Shown here: positions 22,680 to 33,547 of the stretch, in pieces
Position numbering within the stretch: the stretch's first letter is position 1
How the letters are laid out: the number at the start of each line of letters is the position of its first letter
Assembly: GCA_900074885.1 (NCBI GenBank)
Contig: FJUW01000031.1
Span: 374,634-438,633 of the forward strand
Source: Rhynchosporium graminicola
Taxonomy: Eukaryota; Ascomycota; Leotiomycetes; Helotiales; Ploettnerulaceae
DNA length: 64,000 nt
Reading direction: 5' to 3'
Position numbers and translations under genes: made by a program
Notes under the pieces: model-generated
Told to the model about the DNA's origin: nothing
Databases searched by the model: none
What the model saw: the letters and a program-made list of their open reading frames with translations, nothing else

Positions 22680-24402
22680 ATGCTTTTCAGTCTTTCAAAC
22701 GCTCGACTACTGGCACTCGTCGCTTCTCTGGCTTCTTCAGTCGCTTCCGCAGCCACTGGCCCCGTGTACAATGGGCCAAAGTCCATCAAGGAGTTCAGGA
22801 GCCAATACCCCTACGTGAAACCTCAGAATCTCTTAAGAAAGGAATTCCAGATCCGCGCCTCCCAAAGCGATACAGATGACATCTCGGCCGAGTTTCTGGA
22901 GGGACTGAGGAAGGCCAACCACGGAGGCACCCTTGTGCTCCCCAAGAATAAGACCTTTGTTATCGGAAAGAAATTGGATCTCACATTCCTCGACGATGTT
23001 CAGGTGAACCTTGAGGGTAAGATTTTGGTACGTCCCAACTCTTGTGAGTCTTGTTAGCCGCTGCTAATATATCACAGTTCACCAACAACATCACGTACTG
23101 GCAAAGTAACTACTTCTCTCATCCCTTCCAAAAATCGATATCGTTCTGGAAGTGGGGTGGGAAGAACATCAAGATATACGGATCCGGAATTCTCGATGGG
23201 AACGGCCAAGCTTGGTACGACGGGTCCGCAGGACATCCAGTTCTAGTATGCTTAATTGCTCGCTCGAAAGAGTACATCGCTGACCTAGAGCAAGAATGAC
23301 GATAACACTTACTTCCGCCCTATTTTGTTCTATGCCGAGAATGCGCATAACCTCTACATTCAAGGTATCCAATTTCAAGCTGCTCCATTGTGGACGAACT
23401 TCGTGGTCAACTCAACGAACGTGGTCTATGAGAAAGTTGTTATCGAGAACCTCTCAACGAGTAAGGTAACTGATATCCATCTACTGTCAGATGTTTGAGT
23501 GGAAACTGACAGCTGCAGAACCTCGCCAAAAATACTGACGGGTGGGACACTTATAACGTAAATGGAATTACGGTTCGAGATGGTACGTAATGGGGAACGA
23601 ACTCTTCCGATGCTACCCCAACCTATTTCCAACGTTCGGGATTATCTTTCAGCATGTGGTATCCGCCTTGAGACATGCATGTCCTGGCTTTTCATCTGCT
23701 GACCTGAAGTTTAGCCTGGGTAGACGCAGGTGACGATTGCTTCAGTCCGAAGCCCAACACGACCAACATCCTCGTCGAAAATATTTATTGCACCGGGACC
23801 CACGGTATAAGTATGGGATCACTTGGACAATATGCTGGAGTGAAGGATTTCATTTCCAATGCGCACATTGAGAATGTGGTAATGCTTGATGCACAGGTGA
23901 GGAACTCGATTATAAGTAAATTCATACCAGAGCTGACAACCAGTATCAGAACGGAGCCAGGCTCAAGGTCTGGGCAGGTCCAACCGCAGGATACGGCTAC
24001 ATCAAAAACGTGACCTTTCAGAACTTTTACAACTACAACGTAGACTGGCCCATTGTCCTCGATGCATGTTACTTCAAAATTGATGCGGTACGTCTCACCT
24101 CGGGTCCCCCCCTGCCTCGCCAGTAATGTTTTTGCTGACCTGAGCACTCAAAGGCCACTTGCTCAAAGTACCCTTCCCGCGTCGACATGGTAGATATTCA
24201 CTTTAAGAACTTCACGGGCATCAGCTCCGGCAAGAACGGACACTCAGTCGCAAAGCTTATTTGCTCGCCTAATGCCGTCTGCACTGGTATCACTGTGGAC
24301 GGTATTCATCTCACAAGCCCGTCGGGTGGCGCACCGGTTGTACTTTGTGACGGTATCAAGGGAGGTGTCGGTGTGGATTGCGTACCTTCCGGCTCGGCTT
24401 AG
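22680..24402 (+). CDS. Exopolygalacturonase, glycoside hydrolase family 28 (seven exons)
   Basis: This secreted pectin-degrading enzyme releases galacturonic acid from the non-reducing end of pectate. Exons are 22680-23027, 23078-23245, 23289-23465, 23519-23582, 23715-23896, 23944-24087 and 24154-24402. Every phase fits and the product is 443 residues, normal for fungal exo-PGs. A signal peptide (MLFSLSNARLLALVASLASS) is followed by the GH28 beta-helix. The catalytic set is complete: NTDGWD (D238), AGDDC (D259, D260), GTHGIS (H282) and RLK (R319, K321). The THG form and the NTDGWDTYN block are typical of exo- rather than endo-acting members. N-glycosylation sequons (NNT, NIT, NST, NTT) are frequent. 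The ATG at 22680 is chosen because an in-frame upstream ATG (22629) would push the signal peptide inward. The smallest intron is 43 bp. Confidence 0.93.
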
Positions 24403-25854
24403 GCTCCATGATCGCTCGTGTGAGGTAATGAACGAACCCGCGTGTATAAGTCTGTTCGCTACAGGCTACCTCACTCTGCCTCACTTCTCACCTCACCGCC
24501 AAATACCACTTTTTCAATGGATGCTCTCTCGAGACCCTTTTTTGAAGCGGTTTTTCTTGTATAGCCGATTTTATCTACATCACCAAACTTCTACAGATAT
24601 ATAATTAAATGGAAATCCGTTATTCCGTCACTAAGCATTACCTATTCGTCGACATTATGTAGAGATAAAGGCAGGTTCAATGATTTTGTCGCCTATAACA
24701 GCTCACAGGCTTCTGAATCCCAGTTCGTAATGACTGCCTGACCGTATTAAAAGCTGCCATGGATGGTGTCCGGTGAAGGAACAAAGCGTCATATACTCAT
24801 TTAGAAACTTGCTACGAAACAAAATCCTATGTCACTTTTCGGTCTAAAGAGCCTTCCTTCGTGATACGAATACTTGATTTCATCCAATTCATAATTGTCC
24901 AAGAATCTGTCCAGACGTGACTTGGTGAGTTTGAATTAGCGAACGAGGGCTAAGCTTCATCGGAGACTCGATCGAACGATACTAATAGATAATACTAAAC
25001 TAACCAAGATACAGACAGATACCTAAATAGTTAGTATTACAGGGGTATTATATATACTATGTAGCCCTAGTATTATTCATCCAATTCTAGGAAAGGAGCT
25101 AATCTCCTTACTCCTAGGGAAGCAGTATATATACTGCTTCTACTAGCGCCATGTGCATCCCTGCACGGATGCGACAAACCACGTGATTCAACCCTTCCTA
25201 TACAAATAATTATTAACGAAGCGCGAAGCAAGAGCATTGCGTAGATTTCTGCAATTTTTACATCGCTTCGTCTCATATTCTTAGCACCTCATGATTAGAG
25301 GTCGAAATTACCCATCTTTTTGAAACTGAGCCAGATCGTAGAAGCCTAGCTAATGAGTAAGCCTAAAACATAACGTAAACAGAAAACTGCACGACCCAGA
25401 GCTGATCACGTTGACTTTTTATTTATCTATTTATTACGTGTTTATACTAGATTGAATTTGATCCGGCAAAGTGGATACTTAAAGAACATAAATAGTATCG
25501 TTATCCAGTTTGAAAGGGAGATGTGGTTTTGATAGTCAGGAAATTGTCTTGCTTCGGTGAAACGCAAAGCAATAACAACACATCACAAAACATCCCACTC
25601 CGCATTGGTATAGAGATACCCAAATAATCAAATGGAGTATTCCAAGGCGATTAATAAGTCACCGATAGTAAACATAAATCAATACACACAAAAGTGCAAC
25701 GAAGACGTCAGCTTCGTACCTAACCCAACACCCAACTTTTGAACCCGTCTTGCTCAGCACCTCGACCATAAACCCCCTCTCTCTGCCAATCCTAATTTTC
25801 TTTGCGTCTTCAACTTCTTCCATACTCTTTAATCACTCTGGCCATGCACTAATT
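24403..25854. other. AT-rich gene-free region
   Basis: This is the 3' flank of the exopolygalacturonase. It is AT-rich throughout, most strongly at 24960-25080, and contains the hairpin/palindrome described separately. No coding frame has family features. Confidence 0.5.
25087..25140. repeat. Hairpin plus perfect 22-bp palindrome in AT-rich DNA
   Basis: Positions 25087-25117 form an inverted repeat (CTAGGAAAGGAG pairing imperfectly with CTCCTTACTCCTAG around a CTAAT loop). Directly after it, 25119-25140 is a perfect self-complementary 22-mer (GAAGCAGTATA and its complement). It may be a remnant of a mobile-element end or a cruciform-prone site; no element is identifiable. Confidence 0.8.
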
Positions 25855-28596
25855 TCAATTGCTGCTTCGGGTGATCTTTCCCCTCAAATCCCTTCCACGC
25901 TCCATCTCTATGACATCCGGTAAATGACACTCATGACCACGAATATGAGTATGAAGGTGCCGATGGCTAATAAAATCAAATTGAAGTTTTAGCAGCGAGT
26001 GTGATTGTCCGTTGGGTAATGGTATCGAGGCCTTATCGAGGCCTTTGAAATCTGGATTCATCAGTTCATGAACGGTTTTGGCTAGCTCTGCAGATAATCG
26101 TTACGACGAAGCGTTATCAATTTTGTTTCTGGTTCGAGCCTTCGCTCTATAAGATATGAGTGTGCATGTTCTCTGTTTGAGCAAGATTTTGTGTCGTCCC
26201 CGTCAACCGTTAAGGGAGATGTACCGCTGAAGAGGCTCAAAGTGGAGTACGACTTGGACAGCCTGGTGGCAGTGATATTACTCTCTCGATCAGACTGTGC
26301 TGCCATCGTGCAGATGCTGCTAATAGGATAATATCAGTTCTGAAACGGCTGCATACATATCTTGGGCTTATTACTCCGTCCCAAATATGTCGATGTTCCT
26401 AACAACGGTGTCGAGGTTTCGATCTAAAATTGGAGGCCTTGACAACTGAATCAGCTTCTCAACTTCACAGCTGTGCAATGTACAATGCAGATTCCGATAA
26501 ATAACATTTCTCTATATCACGTTTGGCCAGACTCTCATTGAACAGAAGTAAGGGATTGGCGTCGAAGTTATTGTCGGATGGCTGGAACTTGGAATCGTCT
26601 CCAGCAGCGGCGAAAAGGAAAATGGGAACAAATTTCTGGTGAGAGTCATTTGGTCATCATGAAACTCATTCATGCTTATCGGATAAAAGCTGGAATATTC
26701 CAATAGATCCCAGTCCGTATCTACATACGTTTGTTCACCCGGAGAAGTTTCCAAGCTCTTGCTGCCTGTGTTGCTGCGTCATCAGCTATTCGAACTTCTG
26801 GAATATCCAGTCCGCCGAGCCAGTGTGTCATGAAGGCAAATTTGACGTATACCACCACTAACAGTACCTGACCGAGACCTCCCTGAAAACTTTCGTATCA
26901 AACACTCGACGGGTCTCGCCCATCTTTCCGTCCCTATTAGTAAATAATATGAAGTGAGGGATTGGACTGAGTATCGACTCGATCGAAAGCTGGAAGTCGC
27001 TTTAAAGTTAGCCATCCTGGATGTGCTATCGGTTCTTCGTGGTGCAGGTGAGACAAAAATCGTGGTATGTATTCGGTAGGTAGCTATTGGTTTCCAGATT
27101 TCGTTTTGATTTGATGGTCTGAAACGAGATCAGTCGTTTCTGTTAGTGCGTATTCCAAAACGTTTCCGAGCTCGCGCGTCCGAGGAAAGTGCAAATATTG
27201 GGAAATATCAAAGTCAAGGATTGGACCTGTTGAAATGTTGATTAGATGGTCTTAGGCCCCCTGGAAAGAGCAGAACCAGATATAGAAGTCGAGTTTGACC
27301 TCTCTAGGAGAGATCTGAACGATCCAGAGTTCCGGAGGAAGACTCCATATATGGTAGATCGCAGAGAGACTCTGCGATACACAGGAGACCGAGTTCGACT
27401 CCGAGGTGGAGGAATGATGTAGGAAATCAGCCAAGTTCTAAGTAATTATGAGATGACCGTTCTGGGGAGTCGACTGTCCGTCGAAGAGAGGAGCTAGGAA
27501 CCACAAGGAAGGGCCTAGTTGTTTGACAAGATAGTTTGTTCCGAAATGGCTGTCCAGTTTCGAAAAGGGCAACAGGTGCTAGAATATCGCCCTTTCAAAG
27601 ACAACAACGTCGCCCATGAATGATGTGGTACCAATCAATCAACATCTGTGCTGTAGCCATGACATCCAGGTGAGGCTGCACTGTAGCTCCTTCGCATATA
27701 ACAGCCTCATCACGCCGGACGACTTTATCAAGTAGGTGGTCCCCCAAGATCGGAGTTTAGTCATTGAATTTAGCTTAAATTTTGGTCCCAGACCACCCTT
27801 GACCGTTGGAAGCATAAAGCACGAATGTAGGGAAACAGAGAATTTATGACTTAGAAGATGTTGCATTTGTGAAGCTGCGAATTCTTGGCGGAGCTCGCTT
27901 GTCCTAGCAAATAAGCGAACGAGGCCATGAGCCACCTCGGTTTCCTTACCTGTCCCTCACAGTCTAGCTGTGGGGAAAAGAGGGAGGAAAACAGCCCACT
28001 TCAAACCATCAGATACAGAGATTCTTTCACCGAATGATCGCGTATACTCAAATTTATATGAGAGTAAACATTCCATAAGAGCCTAGCTATTTCCGGTACA
28101 GTCGAGCCATCGTTATCTAAATAGAAGTCTATGAAAGACAGTGTTAAGTCCTACGACCTTTCATGGCTGTGTAATTCAAGATTGCCAACCACTAACTTCT
28201 ACTACCGGAGGTACAAAAATTACCCGAATTTACAACACATTACGAGCTGAAATTTTAAATCGGCCCCTAAAGAACTAAACTCGAAGCGCTATGCACGTTG
28301 CTACGAAGCGCCACCAACAAGTAACGTGTCACGGTGCCTCGCGGAACGGCTCGACTGTAGGGTTATGATGCTGGGCCGTGTGTCGACTGGACTCCCTCGT
28401 GTAAGTATGCCGCCATCATAAGTGAAAATTTGATAAAGCGGCTTCCTGACTGCGACCCGATCAATGTGCCGTGACGTTTTAAATACTCCACCAGGTCTGA
28501 ATGAAGAAGCAGAGAGCACATTGGGGTTTCAATTGAATCAAGTGTAGACAACTTCCTACTACAGAATCTCCTATATAGACAACTTGCGTGCGACAT
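25855..28596 (-). pseudogene. Possible decayed protein-coding region, family not recognised
   Basis: Several minus-strand open stretches lie in line but are broken by stops and frame changes. Around 26092 one frame ends (LRRNDYLQ then TAG) while the next frame carries on smoothly (ELAKTVHELMNPDF). An ATG-less stretch at about 26520-26380 reads NLHCTLHSCEVEKLIQLS, then a double stop. Another, about 27220-26935, is open except for one TAG. A fourth, about 26890-26730, includes a hydrophobic VLLVVVYVKFAF run. I recognise no domain and cannot join these with confident splice sites. It may be one degraded gene, two, or chance open frames; the evidence is modest. Confidence 0.25.
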
Positions 28597-31500
28597 GTGT
28601 GCATGCCTGGGTTACGTTTACTCATCTTCCTTCGTTTTGTATTTCCAACCAAAATACGTGAGCCTCCCCTGTGTAAATACTGATGTTCGATCTTACTTGC
28701 CTAAATGAATCTCATTAGCTCAGCCTCATGTTCGACCTGATCGTGACATCAAACCCCATGAAGAGGCAGTGCAATGTTGCAAGAACCGATTGGAAGGAGC
28801 CGGATCCCTACCAGAACGATGCGGGATAGAATTGACGGAAAGAAGGGCCGACGAGGTAATTTTTTCCTTGACATCAAAAGGAGTTGCAACATGCAATGGG
28901 ATGGTCGCAACGGTCAGAGTCTGCTGTCTCAGTATTTTATAGGAGTGACTAGGAGAACAGAGCTAACAGTTACCCGTAGCTGGAACCATCGGTATTACCG
29001 TTCATGGGATACAACGCACCGTGATGAGGTGTAAATACGAATCGGTATTGGGTACAGTCAGCAAGATTCGGGTCCCTTCTGCTCAGGCGTAGGGACTTCA
29101 AGCTCAGAAACTCAAGTGCTGTGTGGTCATGTCGTAGAAGCAACATAGCAAAATGCTATAATTACTCTACGACAATACTAAAATAGATTCCTATAATGGC
29201 TTCATGACTTTAGACGAATACACTGGTAGAGTGTTGTACGGAGTAAGATTGTCATGACTTTGGATATCATTCGACGGTCCCAACCTTTCATTCCACCACC
29301 TGTTAGTTACGAAATAGACCAGCCCGGAAGGTGTCGCATTGTAACGATAACGGTGGAAGAAGAAGGTGGGTGGTGACCTTAAAAATCAAATGTCATCATG
29401 ATAGTTTCCATTTCGATGGCTTCTTATTGAACACGCAAACGGAGTCTCGCAACGCTCCGTTTGTATGTTGTGTCGGAACCACACCTGGTGGTTATACCTG
29501 CCCGCACCCGCACCCGCACTTGACGACTCAAGATTTCACTCCACACGCTAGTAACAGATGCTAGATAGTAACCGCGATTCGTACCGCACCTAGTTTCTGC
29601 TTTGAGCTCCCTTTCTCCAGCCTTGTAGCTTACTTTAGCTTTATACTTTGGCCTCGGATCCATATATGGATCATATTTCCTCAGCTTATTGATTGAATTT
29701 CTGAATGTATGAAGCACATTTTGCAACTTTTTGGATCTGCTGGCAGGTTTTTGCAGTCCTAAGGGAAGGGTAATCAGAATGGTCAATGATCTAGCGCGAT
29801 GGCAATAACAAAGACGCAGAGAAGTTTCCAAGAGGCGCACCAATACGTCCTCGTCCAGGTAAGGCGCCACAAAAGACAACACGGACAAACAGTAGTGCCG
29901 ATAGGCGGCCACCGGCAGAAATCGGCTGGATCTTCTATTCTGGTACGGCCCCCATGCGGCCTTCTTTAAATTCTTGCTGGAAGCTGTAATGCCTGCACTG
30001 CATCCACTTATCACCAGTCATATCAGACCTATGCGTCGTCTACGAGCATTGCGTTTGATCGTCGAACCTGTTTTATCGGTACTTCTTATATCGTAACTCT
30101 GCTGACCAGAGAGAAATATATCCTTATCCCTACTCACCCCTCTTCACGGAGTTGACCTCCTCATATCACTGCTCTCCACTTGCCCCTCTTCATCTCCATT
30201 TCCTACCCTCACCCCGACCCTGACCCTGAACTTACATCCCAAACCAACAGATAACTAACTCGTTACACCACCATATCATACCATACATCATGCAGCCTCT
30301 CGGCCTGGGTTCTCGAAAGCCGCGCGGTTAAATAGCTCGTCTCGTCTGAGCTGTCCCGTCTCATGTCATCTCATCTTCGATTGCCACCAGGATGAAGGTC
30401 CGGTCGTTGGGTTCGTGAGTCTAACCGATTGGAGCAGGATCCGAATGAAAGTGTAATCTCACAACTCCACCGAACCCGGATTTCCTTATCGTTGGATTGT
30501 TGCATGATCTGTATCTTCCCCTTTTCAGTCAAGCCTCGCCCATCCATGCGGGATTATGATCGTAATTCAATTTGACAAACAGGCGCAGGCAGGGTAGAGC
30601 TGTAGCCATCCAGCCTCCCGCTGCACCAGTAGAAGCGTTTCTTCCATTCCAGCCCCGGTGGTATATTACATGCTCACCAACCATAAGTTACGACTGCCAT
30701 AACCACGTCACGAAGGTCCACCTACGGATGGAGAGTTACGATGCAGGAAGCACATCTGGAGCCTGGGCACTGGGTAGTGAAATCGATAGAAGCGCAGCAT
30801 ACGCCACCATCCAACGATCGCAGTATTGTACGTACAATCGTGCATATCATACGAGCACCAATACCTGTTCTTTCCATTTCCTTGGTGATCGGACTCTTTA
30901 TTTTTCTTAGGAGGATTAACTACTAAACCAAAACTACGCACGCAATTGCATTTAGTGCTCCCTACTCCTACGTCTGTTTTATTTCCTCTGAATCTGTTCT
31001 GGTGACCTGATATTGGATACTGGTTTCGGTTATTGTCGCTACAAGCGGATTCGGAGGAACTCTATCCTTGCTTACTTCGCCTAACCAACAGTTTATTCTG
31101 CCTCGACCCTGTCTCATTTGTTCCCGTTGGCTGTTGTCGATTTTACTCACTGCAGTATTAGCGCACTAAATAGCCGCCTGGCGTTTCTCCTGCACTCGTT
31201 GCAGTGTGTTTTTTTTTGGACGACTCCGCCCCATCTTCTTTCGCTCATCTCGCTTGTTGCATTCCCTTCGTCTCGTTTGTCCTGAGTACGAGTATTTGCG
31301 CTCGCGCTCCACCCTGGCACTACGGACCTCTCTGCTCTCAGGGCGTATAAGATTTGGCGGGACGTCCCTGTACAAGATTTGCCGCAGGCATCGGGGACGT
31401 CCCGCCAAATCTCAAAGAGTCTGGTTGGCTCGCTCGGGAGCAAGAATCCTGCAGGATATCCGAATCAAGTTCCAAAATGCGCTAAGATTTGCAAGCAAAG

Positions 31501-32132
31501 CAGTCAGAGAAAGAGCGTCCCATTAGGACGGATAGAAAGACATGCATTTTCATTAGCTGTCTAGGCTTCTGGTACGGCCTACCTTCTATCTCCCGATGCT
31601 GCGTCGCGTCCACTCTGCCCCATGACGTGTGTCTTCTCCTGCTGTTCTGCGTGCAGTATCGAGACTGGCCAGGGTTTCCACTACATTTCTTGCTCTCGCC
31701 CTCGCACTCGCCTACTTGGGCTGGCAGTATTCTGAGGTCTGAATTTCAGACAGACAACCCTGCATCTGCGTGGGTATCATTCTAGCGTGGTCCTTGGTAC
31801 ACCCGAATCGATGATATTCCAAGCATTGGGGACGACATCATATGAATGCCCAGAAAGAGTATGGTGGACCCTTGTATGTTTTCTGGTCATCCCTGTTTGC
31901 GAACACTCGTTATTATGCTCGAGTAGACCGCCACAGCGGGATCTCTTCCTTAGAAACGCCCAGACTTGAAGCATCGTCCTTTCTCCATGTGTAACCAACA
32001 GCCACCCGAAAAGTCTCGGAAGCAAATCCTGTGAGCACTGCAATGTTGTGGTGAGCCCGAAATGTATCAGAGTTCCTTGTAGACGCTTAGTTGTCGCAAT
32101 GAATAGTCTTAATCCATTCTCAAGAAGCTCAA
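28597..32132. other. Gene-free region, 3.5 kb
   Basis: The longest frame (29424-30014, minus, 196 codons) is basic and shows no domain. A CCCGCA-type tandem (CCCGCACCCGCACCCGCA) lies at 29500-29517. A CT-rich segment runs from 30115 to 30245. The right end serves as the 3' flank of the C2H2 factor. No RNA gene or mobile element was seen. Confidence 0.5.
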
Positions 32133-33547
32133 CTAGCTACTCCATGGTTGGCCAGCCTCTCCAGCTAGAAATCCTTGTCGTTCTAGATACGACCCCGAGG
32201 ATAAAACGAGGGAACTGTCGACCAAGCTGTGGCTTGCAGGGTTCCTGGGTGGAGGAGAGTAGTGACTTGAAGAACTGTACGAGGGTCGCCTGGAATGGCT
32301 TTCTGGGGCGTGGGATTCCATTCTTCCGGAGCGCTGTTCATCCTGGCCATAAATGTGTGGCCTGAAGTCCACGGTTTCAATGTCAAATCGTCTTGGACAG
32401 CCGTCTTCCATGTGCCTACAAGATTGATTAGCATACCATCCGCCTTTTTGGTAGATGATCTTCAGTACCTTCTAAGCGTATCCTTCCTAGCAAAGTATCT
32501 ACTACAATAGTCGCATCGATGGGTGCGTTGCTTCATGTGAACGCTTTGATGGTGCCTTTGCAAATCTGTCTTCCGTACAAACTTCTTACCGCATGCGTCC
32601 ATGGGACATGGGAAAGGATACTCTCGACCTGTGTCATGAGTCTCCATATGGGCTTTAAAATTGTAGCTCCTACCAAAAAGCTTGCCGCAGCCATTTACAC
32701 TGCATTGAAAATTGGCGTCCTCTTTTGTCGTGAGCTTTCGTGGTTGCCTCGTTCGTGCGATAGTACTTGGACGACGGAGCTGGCTCTGCAGTCCTGAACT
32801 TATTCTCTCCAAGCTTTCTGAGCGCCTCTCGTATGGGGGAAGAGGAAGCGAAGAGATTGAAGGAAGTTCCTGATTCGGAGCATAGTCAACCTTGGGCCAT
32901 CCTATAGAGGATTGGTCGTTGTAGTAAGTTGCCTCGAGACTTCCAGGGTATGAAGTAGCTGAGGTGATAAGAATGCTGTGGTCCATCTGAGAAGAGGTCA
33001 TCATAGGGCCTTCGTGTCCTGAGATGAAATCATGATGCTCCTCCATCTTGATCCGGGGAGTGAACGACTGAGTCGATCCGGCCTGGGTGAAGATTTCCGA
33101 CGCAGGAGTAGACGAGAAGGATGAGCGCTGAGAGGTATTGCCGGATGGGAGTGGCGAAGCAGGCAGGATCGAAACATCGGCAGGATGAGCGGAGTATAAA
33201 TCATTACTGTAGGAAGCCACCGATACAGCTGGATGGAAAGGTGCAAATGGATCATACTCCGCCGAAAGAATGTTGGGAGTGGACTGCGTTGACCTTGATA
33301 CACCTCGTTGCTGTAGATTGTTTGTTGGCCAATTGTTGTTGACTGGGGGTAATTGAACGGATCCACCTTGCTCGACGTTGGATTCCGGAACTGGGCAGGT
33401 GTACAGCCCAAGGCCCTGTAGAGAGTCGGTCGAGCGGTATCGAGAGTCGCTCCGAGCTGGAGATGGATATTCATAGAGTGGTTGGGGGTCTGAGAGATAT
33501 CGGTATGGCGAGGAGGGCGAACGAGCAGATTGTGGGGTCAAGTCCAT
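32133..33547 (-). CDS. C2H2 zinc-finger transcription factor (three fingers)
   Basis: Exons are 33547-32469 and 32415-32133. The 53-bp intron interrupts the third finger: its removal restores the missing histidine, joining DTLRR to HMEDGC. The product is 453 residues. Residues 1-270 are low-complexity, rich in S, P, Q and Y, typical of a regulatory or activation region. Three fingers then follow from about residue 281: FQCSVNGCGKLFGRSYNFKAH, FPCPMDACGKKFVRKTDLQRH and HRCDYCSRYFARKDTLRRH. The last finger has the variant ending H-x4-C. It is a sequence-specific nuclear DNA-binding protein by family; targets are unknown. Start choice: ATG at 33547 (MDLTPQSARSP), with an upstream in-frame ATG at 33577. 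The gene is preceded by an unusually long, repeat-rich gene-free region. Confidence 0.9.

Noticed and set aside
7393..28596. A secondary-metabolite cluster made of regulator, dehydrogenase and esterase genes
   Set aside because: No polyketide synthase, NRPS, terpene cyclase or P450 backbone is present, and gene spacing is wide with non-coding gaps.
29424..30014. 196-codon minus-strand open frame
   Set aside because: Basic, low-complexity translation with no domain, no splice context and overlapping frames on the other strand; probably chance.
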